Origin: Betaproteobacteria bacterium CG2_30_68_42
GTDB taxonomy: Bacteria > Pseudomonadota > Gammaproteobacteria > Burkholderiales > Rhodocyclaceae
Assembly: GCA_001872285.1 (NCBI GenBank)
Contig: MNXU01000064.1
Coordinates: 1 to 64,000, forward strand
Direction: 5' to 3'
DNA length: 64,000 nt
The translations under genes and the position numbers were made by a program. The notes below the pieces were generated by a model. The model was not told the origin of the DNA and searched no databases. It was given only the letters and a program-made list of their open reading frames with translations. The first letter of the stretch is position 1. The number at the start of each line of letters is the position of its first letter. Below, piece after piece: positions 18,370 through 25,500 of the stretch.

Positions 18370-18938
18370 GCGATCGCCCGCTCCTCGATGTGGTAAACGA
18401 CGGTGCCCGCCCAGCCGCGCGCCAGCGCCTCGATGTTCTGCTGGAGGCCGGCATCGCGCATTTCGGAGTCGCGCAACGCGTGCTCGAGCGCGGCGATGGA
18501 AACCAGGCCGGTGGTGCGCGCGAATGCGCCCAACATGATCGTGTTGGTGATGGGTCGCCCGAACACTTCGAGCGCGATCGCGACCGCATCGCACGCTCCG
18601 ACGGTGCCGATCGCGGGCGGCAGGGCGAGCTCGCCTGCCGCGGCGGAAGTGGTCTGCACCAGGGTGCCGCCGTCGCGCACGCCTTCGAAGACGTCGACCG
18701 CCCGCCCGACGGTCGGATCGATGCACACCACGCAGTCGGGCCGGTAGATGTTGGTCATGCGGCGGATCTCGCGCTCATCCACCCGCAGGAAGGCCGCGAC
18801 CGGCGCCCCGCGCCGCTCGAAGCCGAACGAGGGCACCGCGACCGCGTACCTGCCCTCCTCGACGAAGGCCGAGGCCAGCATGGCGGCGGCCATCACCGCT
18901 CCCTGCCCGCCGCGTCCGTGAAACCGGATCTCGTACAT
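18366..18938 (-). CDS. padE: Phenylglyoxylate dehydrogenase gamma subunit PadE
   Basis: A 190-residue gamma subunit of the 2-oxoacid oxidoreductase family. The hallmark FHGRGGQGAVMAA is at the N-terminus, followed by the VPSFGFERRGAPVAAFLRV segment characteristic of the family. It probably binds the CoA moiety and holds the complex together. It is the first gene of the padEFGHI group. An 84-bp gap with a palindrome (18980-18993) separates it from padD, so a separate promoter is possible. Confidence 0.9.
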   Translation of the reverse strand: MYEIRFHGRGGQGAVMAAAMLASAFVEEGRYAVAVPSFGFERRGAPVAAFLRVDEREIRRMTNIYRPDCVVCIDPTVGRAVDVFEGVRDGGTLVQTTSAAAGELALPPAIGTVGACDAVAIALEVFGRPITNTIMLGAFARTTGLVSIAALEHALRDSEMRDAGLQQNIEALARGWAGTVVYHIEERAIA

Positions 18939-18979
18939 GCGCGCCGTCTCCGTTCGTTGATCGCTACAACGATTCGCCA

Positions 18980-18993
18980 GTGCAACATTGCAC
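18980..18993. promoter_or_regulatory. Palindrome in the padD-padE gap, candidate operator
   Basis: GTGCAA-CA-TTGCAC is an inverted repeat of 6-bp arms with a 2-bp centre, 42 bp upstream of the padE start. It lies in the only sizeable gap of the pad operon and could bind a dimeric regulator acting on an internal promoter. No cognate regulator can be named. Confidence 0.4.
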
Positions 18994-19022
18994 CGAAGCG
19001 CGGCCGGGATTCTTGACCGGGC

Positions 19023-19964
19023 TCAAGCGTGGCGCGGATTTCCCGGCTTCGGCGGCTCCGCCGCCGGGGCGCCTGCGGCCGCGCCAGTGCTCCAGCCCGG
19101 CTGCACCGCGGGTCCGGGCACCCCCACGCCGCGCACCGGCAGCGCGGGCAGGGCGAAACCCTGATTGTAGGCCGCGCGCGCGACGATGACGTACTTGATC
19201 CACCAGCCGGCCAGCGCAGCGGCGAGACCGGCGGCCGCGCCCGGCCACGGGCTGCCGAGCACGAGGCCGGCGGCGGCAAGGATCGCGGGCAGGGCGCTTC
19301 CGGCGAGGAGGAAGGTGCGGTCGCAGCGCTCGAGCACGGCGAGCGCCTTGACCGGCGCTCCCCGCGCCCGCAGGCCCCCGAGGTAGGCGCGCCACCCCCA
19401 CGCGCGCAGCACGGCGGCCGCGATCAACGCCGCGGCCAGCGAGGACGTGGTCTCGTCGCCGAACGCGGCCGCGACGAGCGCCGCCCAGCCGCAGCCCTCG
19501 GCCAGCGCCGTGGCGATGATCAGCGCTCCGAGGCGCGGCTCGCGCCACGCCGGGATGCCCCTGGAGGCGAGCAGGATGCGCATCTGGCAGTAGAGGAACA
19601 GCATCGCCAGCGCCGCGCTGATCCATGCGGCGGGGCTTCCGCCCCCGAGCACGAGCGCGGCGAGCCCGGCCGGGAAGAGGACCAGGGACACCAGACCCTC
19701 GCGCGTCATCCACGAAGTCTGCGGATGCCGGAACACGTTGATGGCCCGCAGCGGCTTGCCGATCTCCAGCCAGACGCAGGTCAGGCCCGCGGCGATCATG
19801 ACGAGCGCGGCAGCCGCCTGGACCCGGTAGGCTGGGCCCGCGGCGAGCGCGGCGAACAGCAGCAGCCCGGTTCCCGAGCCCCCGCCGATGAAGTTGCCGG
19901 CCGCCCGCCAGTCCCAGTTGGTCTGGTGGAAGGGCGCGACGCTGAACGGGATGTCGTGTTTCAC
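19023..19964 (-). CDS. padD: Phenylacetyl-CoA oxidoreductase membrane subunit PadD (NrfD-like)
   Basis: A protein of 313 residues with about eight hydrophobic helices. It resembles NrfD/DmsC-type membrane anchors that transfer electrons between an iron-sulfur subunit and quinone. The N-terminus (FHQTNWDWRAAGNFIGGGSGTGLL) is a typical NrfD-like start. Translation begins at a GTG overlapping the padC stop (GTGA), giving VKHDIPF. The last 30 residues are Pro/Ala/Gly-rich. PadD should anchor PadBC and deliver electrons from phenylacetyl-CoA oxidation to the quinone pool. Confidence 0.87.
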   Translation of the reverse strand: MKHDIPFSVAPFHQTNWDWRAAGNFIGGGSGTGLLLFAALAAGPAYRVQAAAALVMIAAGLTCVWLEIGKPLRAINVFRHPQTSWMTREGLVSLVLFPAGLAALVLGGGSPAAWISAALAMLFLYCQMRILLASRGIPAWREPRLGALIIATALAEGCGWAALVAAAFGDETTSSLAAALIAAAVLRAWGWRAYLGGLRARGAPVKALAVLERCDRTFLLAGSALPAILAAAGLVLGSPWPGAAAGLAAALAGWWIKYVIVARAAYNQGFALPALPVRGVGVPGPAVQPGWSTGAAAGAPAAEPPKPGNPRHA

Positions 19965-20608
19965 TTCTTGGCGTCGACGATGTAATAGAAGCCCGGATCG
20001 GTGCCCAGCTCCTCGTGCATGCGGAACCAGACGTTCTCGGCGAGCAGTTGCGAGATGTTGCTTTCGGGATCGTCGCGGTCGCCGAAGTGCAGCACGCCCG
20101 CGATGCACGCGTTCACGCAGGCGGGCGTGACTTCCGGGTCGATGCCCGGCTTGAGTCCCCTTTCCTTCGCCTCGTCGATGCGGTCGATGCAGAAGGTGCA
20201 CTTGTTGGCGACCGCGACGCGCCTGGCGTCGAAACCCTTCGCCTCGGCGTCGCTCGCCCGCTCGCCGAAGGCGAACTCGGCGCGATGCACGATATAGCGC
20301 GCCTGGTACGGGCAGGCCACCGCGCAGTAGCCGCAGCCGATGCACTTGTCGTAGTCGATGCCGACCAGGCCGTCGGCGCGCTGGTAGGTGGCGGTCGAGG
20401 GACAGACATGCATGCAGGGCGGATCGCCGCAATGCATGCAGCCGACCGGGACGAAGGTGCGCTGCACGTCCGGGTATTCGCCGGATTCGATGTCGAGAAC
20501 GCGCCGCCACTGCACCCCCGGCGGGGTGGCGTTGGCCTGCTTGCAGGCGGCGGTGCAGGTCTGGCAGCCCACGCAGCGGCGCAGATCCGCGGCCATCACG
20601 TACCTCAT
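19961..20608 (-). CDS. padC: Phenylacetyl-CoA oxidoreductase iron-sulfur subunit PadC
   Basis: A 215-residue DmsB/NarH-type electron-transfer subunit. Four cluster motifs are visible: CVGCQTCTAACKQAN, CMHCGDPPCMHVCPSTA, CIGCGYCAVACPYQ, and CTFCIDR paired with CVNACIAGV. It links the molybdenum subunit PadB to PadD. The ATG overlaps the padB stop by four bases. Confidence 0.9.
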   Translation of the reverse strand: MRYVMAADLRRCVGCQTCTAACKQANATPPGVQWRRVLDIESGEYPDVQRTFVPVGCMHCGDPPCMHVCPSTATYQRADGLVGIDYDKCIGCGYCAVACPYQARYIVHRAEFAFGERASDAEAKGFDARRVAVANKCTFCIDRIDEAKERGLKPGIDPEVTPACVNACIAGVLHFGDRDDPESNISQLLAENVWFRMHEELGTDPGFYYIVDAKK

Positions 20609-23352
20609 GGGGCCGCCGCCTCCCGTCCCCTGTCCCCTGGAGCCAGCGGCCGGACCGCGACACGGACGATGTCCGCGCCCGAGCCGGTGGCGTCGGTGAG
20701 ATCGAGCGACATGTGCGCGATGGTGTTGAGGCTGGGCGCGTGCATGTCCTTTGCATAGGGCATGGCCCAATGGTCGAACTGGCCGATCATGAGCAGCGTG
20801 TCCGGCCGGATGCCTTCGACCAGCACGGCGCGACCGCGCGTCGAGCGCAGCGAGGAGCGCACTTCGACGAACGCGCCGTTCGCGATGCCCAGCTCGTGCG
20901 CGCGCCCGGCGTTGATGACGACGCCGCCGTGGCCCTGGAGGTTGACGCTCACCTCGTCCATGAGCTGGATGCCGGCATTGCCGCCCCATGCATACTGCAT
21001 GCTGCGCGCGGTGAGCAGCCAGAACGGATAGTCCGCGGCGGTGCCGCCGAGCTTGAGCGCCTCCTTCTCCCAGATGCCTGGAAAGTCCTTCCACACCGGC
21101 AGCGCCTGGTATTCCTTGAGCTGGGCGTCCCACCATTCGATGCCCTGCTCGTGCAGGCGGTTGGCGAGCTCGCGTCCGACCCGCAGCATGCGTTCCTGGT
21201 AGGGCATCTCGAAGCGGATTCCCTTGGCCTGGAACGAGGGCAGCAGATACCACTGCAGGCGCGAGATGCGGCGCATGCGCAGGCCGTGGCTGCGATACCA
21301 GTCCAGCCCGTCCGAGGATTTGCCGTCGGTCAGCTCCCAGCTCGCCGAACGGCAGATGCGGTCCCAGATCTCCTCGGCCGGGTGGGCCTGCGAGGGATCG
21401 AGCGAGAAATCGTAGTCCTTGCCCGAGAGGGCCCATCCGGTCGCACCGCGGTTGATCGCCGCGTTGTACTTCTCGATCAGGGAGGTTCGCCGCGCGAGTT
21501 CGGTCGCGATGTCGGTGAAGTCGCGGGTCTCGCCGCGGGGGGGCACCGCCGGCTGGCGGATCGCCACGCCCTCGTAGTCCCAGAACTGCTCGATGAACTT
21601 GGTGCCGCCGAGCGACAGCAACTGGGTGCTTTCGAGATCGGTTGCCTCCGGGATCAGTACGTCAGCATAGTGATTGGTCTCGTCGGCGGTATAGGCGAAG
21701 CAGACCACGAAAGGAAACTCGGCGATTCGCTTGCCGATCTCCGGGGTGTCCCACAGGGAGATCGTCGGATTGGTGCGATAGACGAACCACAGGTCGGGGG
21801 CGGAGACCTCCGGCCAGTGATCGGGACGCTGCCTGCGGAAGATCCAGGCCAGATGGGTCGGGCCGAGCGCAGTGCTCCAGGGCGAGTTGGCCGAAAGCGG
21901 AACCAGGGTGCGGTGGGCATTGCGTACCTGGGGCCGCGATTGCCAGCCTTCCTTGTCGGTCGGGTTCATCGGATAGACCATGAACCCGTCGTCATTGCGC
22001 GTGAGGCTGAACTGACGCTTGAGTGCCGGCCGGTTCAGCCGCACCGTCGTTCCGAGGATGCCGCCCGGCGTTTCCACCGCACCCACCAGGATGCACAGCA
22101 GGGTGCGGCCCCAGCAGGCTTCGAAGCCGCCCCAGCCGTTGGAGACCGTCTTGCCGAGCGTGATCGCAACGGGGCGCAGCGGCAGTTCGAGCCCGTCGAT
22201 CACCGTGGTCGCACCGACCTGGGCGTGGTCGAGGAACTCGTTGGCGATGCGCCGCACCGTGCCCGGCCGGATGTCGCAGATCCTGTCCGCCCACTCGGGG
22301 GTGTAGGGCTTGACGTGCGCGACGAGTTTCCCGAAGCAGGTGTCGACTTCGACCGACTCGTGGGACCAGAGCTCGTCGTCGGCGCCCACTTCGATGCCCG
22401 AGACGCGGTAGCGTCCTTCGAGCGCCGGATCGATGTTCGGCGTGTCCCACGGCACCGCGGCCTCGTGCCTGACATCGAACACGAGGGGCTTGCGGGTCGC
22501 CGGATCGCGCAGGAAGTAGCCGTTCGGTGCGACCAGATACGGGCTGCTGGTCATGTCGCGCAGGAAGGCGAGATCGAGCCGCTCGCGCGCGGCGCCGTGC
22601 AGCATCGCGTTCAACATGCCGAGCATGAATGCGGGATCCGTCTTGGGCTTGACCGGAACCCACTCGGCCGAACAGCCGCCGGTGACCGAGAGGTGCGGCT
22701 CGATCTGCACCCGCTTGATCCCGTCGACCCTCGCCTGCGCGTGGCGCGCCACACCGCACACCCCGCCCGAGGCCTCCACGTTGGAGCCGAACGAGATCAG
22801 GTATTTCGTGGTCGGCGTGTCTGCGGCCACCGTGAAGGCGCGGTGCCACAGCTCGCCGTACAGGTGCTCCGAGTGATAGCACTTCACGCCCTGGCCGCTG
22901 CCGAAGCTGAAATCGACCGGCCCCCAGGCCGAGAGGAAGGCTGGGAAGGTTCCCATGTAGTAGGTCGGCGTGCCGCCGCCGCCGAAGCTCGCCGCCACCC
23001 GCGGGTAGCCGAGCGCGTCGGTCAGGCCGTTCGCGCGGATCTCGTTGAGCTTGCCGCAGACCAGCTCGAACGCCTCGTCCCACGAGATGGGGACGAAGCC
23101 TGGGTCCTCGTCGCGTCCCTTCTTCGGGTTGGTGCGCTTCATCGGCCGCAGCACCCGGTTCGGGTTGTAGGTCTTCTGGATCAGGCCGTAGGCCTTGACG
23201 CAGACCTTGCCCGCGCCCGGATGCACGCTCGCCGCCGCGAAGTTCGGCTCGACCTCGGTCGCGACGCCGTCGCGCACCTTGACCGTCAGCAGGTCGGGGC
23301 CCGCCACGCACTGGTAGCAGTAGACTGGAACCCGCCTGACATCCTGCGCCAT
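20605..23352 (-). CDS. padB: Phenylacetyl-CoA:acceptor oxidoreductase catalytic subunit PadB (molybdopterin)
   Basis: Catalytic subunit (915 residues) that performs the four-electron alpha-oxidation of phenylacetyl-CoA to phenylglyoxylate with release of CoA. It belongs to the DMSO-reductase family of molybdenum enzymes: PISWDEAFELVCGKL, FGSGQGVKCYHSEHLYGELW (where the Cys is a candidate Mo ligand), YLISFGSNVEASGG, YRTNPTISLWDTPE, and the C-terminal dinucleotide-binding domain with SVNLQGHGGVVINAGRA. No Tat signal is seen. The N-terminal cluster motif is unusual: C12-x2-C15, then Pro19 where the third Cys is expected, and C51. It starts one base after the thioesterase stop. Confidence 0.88.
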   Translation of the reverse strand: MAQDVRRVPVYCYQCVAGPDLLTVKVRDGVATEVEPNFAAASVHPGAGKVCVKAYGLIQKTYNPNRVLRPMKRTNPKKGRDEDPGFVPISWDEAFELVCGKLNEIRANGLTDALGYPRVAASFGGGGTPTYYMGTFPAFLSAWGPVDFSFGSGQGVKCYHSEHLYGELWHRAFTVAADTPTTKYLISFGSNVEASGGVCGVARHAQARVDGIKRVQIEPHLSVTGGCSAEWVPVKPKTDPAFMLGMLNAMLHGAARERLDLAFLRDMTSSPYLVAPNGYFLRDPATRKPLVFDVRHEAAVPWDTPNIDPALEGRYRVSGIEVGADDELWSHESVEVDTCFGKLVAHVKPYTPEWADRICDIRPGTVRRIANEFLDHAQVGATTVIDGLELPLRPVAITLGKTVSNGWGGFEACWGRTLLCILVGAVETPGGILGTTVRLNRPALKRQFSLTRNDDGFMVYPMNPTDKEGWQSRPQVRNAHRTLVPLSANSPWSTALGPTHLAWIFRRQRPDHWPEVSAPDLWFVYRTNPTISLWDTPEIGKRIAEFPFVVCFAYTADETNHYADVLIPEATDLESTQLLSLGGTKFIEQFWDYEGVAIRQPAVPPRGETRDFTDIATELARRTSLIEKYNAAINRGATGWALSGKDYDFSLDPSQAHPAEEIWDRICRSASWELTDGKSSDGLDWYRSHGLRMRRISRLQWYLLPSFQAKGIRFEMPYQERMLRVGRELANRLHEQGIEWWDAQLKEYQALPVWKDFPGIWEKEALKLGGTAADYPFWLLTARSMQYAWGGNAGIQLMDEVSVNLQGHGGVVINAGRAHELGIANGAFVEVRSSLRSTRGRAVLVEGIRPDTLLMIGQFDHWAMPYAKDMHAPSLNTIAHMSLDLTDATGSGADIVRVAVRPLAPGDRGREAAAP

Positions 23353-23353
23353 C

Positions 23354-23761
23354 TCAGGCGCTCCGGGCCTTCGCCGCCTTCGCCGCGACACGCGCGCGCA
23401 GTTTCTCGACCTCGACCACGAAGCGCGTATGGGTGCCGGTGGAAATCTCCTCGACATCGTCGCGCGCAGTCAATGCGAACTTCACCAGCCGTCCGCTGAC
23501 TTCGGCGACTTCGACGGCCATCTCGACATGCATGCCCATCAGCGTCGCCCCGGCATGGCTGACCGCGACGCCGGTGCCCACCGAGTCCTCTCCGGGATCG
23601 CAGTGCCGGAGCAGGAACTCGCGGCAGGCGATCTCGAAATCCCGCACCAGCTCGGGCGTCGCATACACGCGCAGTTCCTCGCCCAGGAAGTCGATGGTTC
23701 GGGCGCGATCCACCGTGAAAGTGCGCGCGAACCTGAGCCCAGGCAGCAGCGTCGTCTTCAT
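23354..23761 (-). CDS. FlK-like hot-dog thioesterase at the head of the pad operon
   Basis: A 135-residue protein resembling the fluoroacetyl-CoA thioesterase FlK. Matching features are DPGEDSVGTGVAVSHAGATLMG (FlK: DPGEGSLGTAICVTHTAATPPG type), the DDVEEISTGTHTRFVVEVEK segment with the conserved SGTH-like motif, and matching length. The ribosome site GAGGGGAC is close to the ATG. It is one base upstream of padB in the same transcript. By context it may hydrolyse an aryl-acyl-CoA, for example phenylglyoxylyl-CoA or excess phenylacetyl-CoA, but that is inference. Confidence 0.75.
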   Translation of the reverse strand: MKTTLLPGLRFARTFTVDRARTIDFLGEELRVYATPELVRDFEIACREFLLRHCDPGEDSVGTGVAVSHAGATLMGMHVEMAVEVAEVSGRLVKFALTARDDVEEISTGTHTRFVVEVEKLRARVAAKAAKARSA

Positions 23762-23786
23762 GTTCGTCCCCTCGTCAAACAGGGTT

Positions 23787-23819
23787 GTAATGTTACTGCA
23801 ACAGGAGCACCAACATTAC
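23787..23819. promoter_or_regulatory. Inverted repeat upstream of the pad operon, candidate operator
   Basis: GTAATGTT at 23787-23794 and AACATTAC at 23812-23819 form a perfect 8-bp inverted repeat with arms 25 bp centre to centre. The distal arm overlaps the putative -10 of the pad promoter. Binding of a repressor here would block transcription of the thioesterase and padBCD. Confidence 0.45.
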
Positions 23820-23841
23820 TCCATGTATCACAATATGGCAA
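23813..23841 (-). promoter_or_regulatory. Candidate sigma-70 promoter of the pad operon
   Basis: On the minus strand TTGCCA (23841-23836) and TAATGT (23818-23813) are separated by 17 bp. The -35 matches five of six consensus bases; the -10 is weaker. It is about 52 bp upstream of the thioesterase start, in the most AT-rich stretch of the region. Confidence 0.35.
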
Positions 23842-24083
23842 TCCCGGAATCGCCGGAATGCCGTGTCCATTGACGACCGTTAGGGGTTCCTGGGCAGACT
23901 GTGCCGGAATGACGTATTACACCCGCGCCAATCGTGCGTATCGTGTGGTAATGGATCGTGACCGATCGCCGGTCCGAACGCGGTGCGCGAGGACCGGGGG
24001 CTGCGGAAACTGCGGAGACTGCGTAGGTCGGGGCGAGGAACGGCCCTGTCAGGGCGCTCGCCGCGAAGGGGCGGCGCGGGTGC

Positions 24084-24431
24084 TCAGTGCTGGCAGATGC
24101 GCGTACACGCGCCGAAGTGCTCGCCGCACAGCGCCGGTCGGGCTTGGCCGGGACGGGCCGCGTAACGCCGGATCAATTCCATCTTCGCCGCGCACACACG
24201 CGTCTCGCCTTCGAACAGGATGACCTCGAGCTTGGGGAAGCGCATCGCGAGGTCCAGCCGGCGCTGGAAGCCGGCCGTCTGGCAGTCCGGAATCGCTCCG
24301 TCATGGCCGGTGCTTCCGCAGGCGCGCGCACACCCGTGTGGTCCTGCGGTGTCGCGAAGCGGGTGGCCGGCTTCGCCCGGATTCCCGGTGCCGACGGGGA
24401 ACGGGCCGGTTGCGAGCAATGCGAGGATCAT
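24084..24431 (-). CDS. Small Cys-containing hypothetical protein
   Basis: A frame of 115 codons with a strong GGAGGG ribosome site six bases before the ATG at 24431. No family is recognised. The N-terminal 25 residues are mildly hydrophobic (MILALLATGPFPVGTG), and six Cys are present, among them the end CGEHFGACTRICQH. The central part FPKLEVILFEGETRVCAAK looks like ordered protein. It lies between the ankyrin gene and the pad operon on the same strand. A real gene seems more likely than not, but coding of a short GC-rich frame is hard to prove. Confidence 0.45.
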   Translation of the reverse strand: MILALLATGPFPVGTGNPGEAGHPLRDTAGPHGCARACGSTGHDGAIPDCQTAGFQRRLDLAMRFPKLEVILFEGETRVCAAKMELIRRYAARPGQARPALCGEHFGACTRICQH

Positions 24432-24586
24432 GGCGCCCTCCGGAAACACGAGTGAGCGTGATGCGTGTCACGATGCTACCGGGAGATTGGACGCGTTTCT
24501 GTAGGAAAAATTACTATTTGCCTGTCGGAGGCGTTCCGGGTGTGGGATCGGCGCCACAAAGCCTGTCGGCCTCCGCCCGGTCCGCG

Positions 24587-25462
24587 CTACTGCCTCGCTC
24601 CGTGCGCGAGCAGCAGTTCGACGCACTCCCGGTGGCCGTTTCCCGAAGCCATGACCAGCGGCGACCAGCCGTCATTGGTTCTCGCATCCACCCGGGCACC
24701 CGCTTCGAGCAGCCGCCTGAGGATCGCGAGCCTGCCCTTCGATGCCGCGATGAACAGCGGCGAGCGCCCCTGGTCGGTCTGGCAATGGACATCGGCATGC
24801 CGCGAGACGAGAGCGGTGGCGACGTCATCGTGGCCGGCCTCGGCGGCGAGATACAACGGGGTCGTACGGTCATCGTCACGGGCATTGATGTCGGCGCCGC
24901 GGTCGAGCAGCAGTTCGGCGACGGCGAGGTGGCCGTTGGCGCAGGCCAGATGCAGTGCGGTGGCACCATTGTGGTCCTGGGCGGTCAGATCGGCGCCGTG
25001 CTCGAGCAGCCGCCGCACGATTTCCGACTGCCCGTGGATGGCCGCCAGGTGCAGCGCCGTCTTGCCCCCCTTGCGGGCGAGGTTCGCCTGCGCTCCGGTC
25101 TCGATGAGGATCGCAGCCACTTCGTCCTGGCCGCTGTTCACCGCGAGGATGAGCGGCGTTCCGCCGCTCGCGGTCTTCGCATCGACCTCGGCGCCGCGCT
25201 CGATGAGCAGGCGTGCGAGCCGGGGCGGCCCCTGCATCGCGACCCAGTGCAGCGGCGTGTCGCCGCTGCCGCCCGCCTGATTCACATCCGAGCCGCCGCG
25301 GATCAGCAATTCGGCGATGTCCTGGCGGCCGCTCAGGAATGCCCGCGTGAGCGCCGAGAAGCCGACTTCGTCGTGACTGTCGGGATCGTCGCCACGCTCG
25401 AGCGCTTCACGCAGGGCTTCGATGTCGCCGCGTTCGACCGCCTGGATGATTTCCGTCGACAT
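24587..25462 (-). CDS. Ankyrin-repeat protein
   Basis: A soluble protein of 291 residues made almost wholly of about eight ankyrin repeats of 33 residues, for example GGTPLILAVNSGQDEVAAILIETGAQ, GKTALHLAAIHGQSEIVRRLLEHGADL and GATALHLACANGHLAVAELLLDRGADI (each shortened here in sense). No signal peptide is visible. Such proteins bind other proteins. It follows boxB by 38 bp on the same strand and so may be co-transcribed with the box genes. Whether it serves benzoyl-CoA metabolism is unknown. Confidence 0.85.
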   Translation of the reverse strand: MSTEIIQAVERGDIEALREALERGDDPDSHDEVGFSALTRAFLSGRQDIAELLIRGGSDVNQAGGSGDTPLHWVAMQGPPRLARLLIERGAEVDAKTASGGTPLILAVNSGQDEVAAILIETGAQANLARKGGKTALHLAAIHGQSEIVRRLLEHGADLTAQDHNGATALHLACANGHLAVAELLLDRGADINARDDDRTTPLYLAAEAGHDDVATALVSRHADVHCQTDQGRSPLFIAASKGRLAILRRLLEAGARVDARTNDGWSPLVMASGNGHRECVELLLAHGARQ

Positions 25463-25500
25463 GTTCGTCCGGCCCCCGACCCGAGCAGCGATTCCCGGAA

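Larger units (their letters stand above)
23762..24083. other. Control region upstream of the pad operon
   Basis: About 320 bases without a convincing gene. The part nearest the thioesterase gene is clearly less GC-rich and holds an inverted repeat and a promoter-like pair. The distal part (23900-24083) shows nothing recognisable apart from short GC-rich repeats of the ctgcggaaactgcggagactgcg kind near 24001. Confidence 0.6.

Noticed and set aside
14043-18938. Pyruvate- or indolepyruvate:ferredoxin oxidoreductase
   Set aside because: The subunit types also fit that superfamily, but the FAD/NAD subunit, the ferredoxin-TPP fusion and linkage to padBCD favour phenylglyoxylate dehydrogenase.
20713-23499. 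Open frame of 928 codons on the plus strand
   Set aside because: It is antisense to padB, whose molybdoenzyme motifs are unmistakable.
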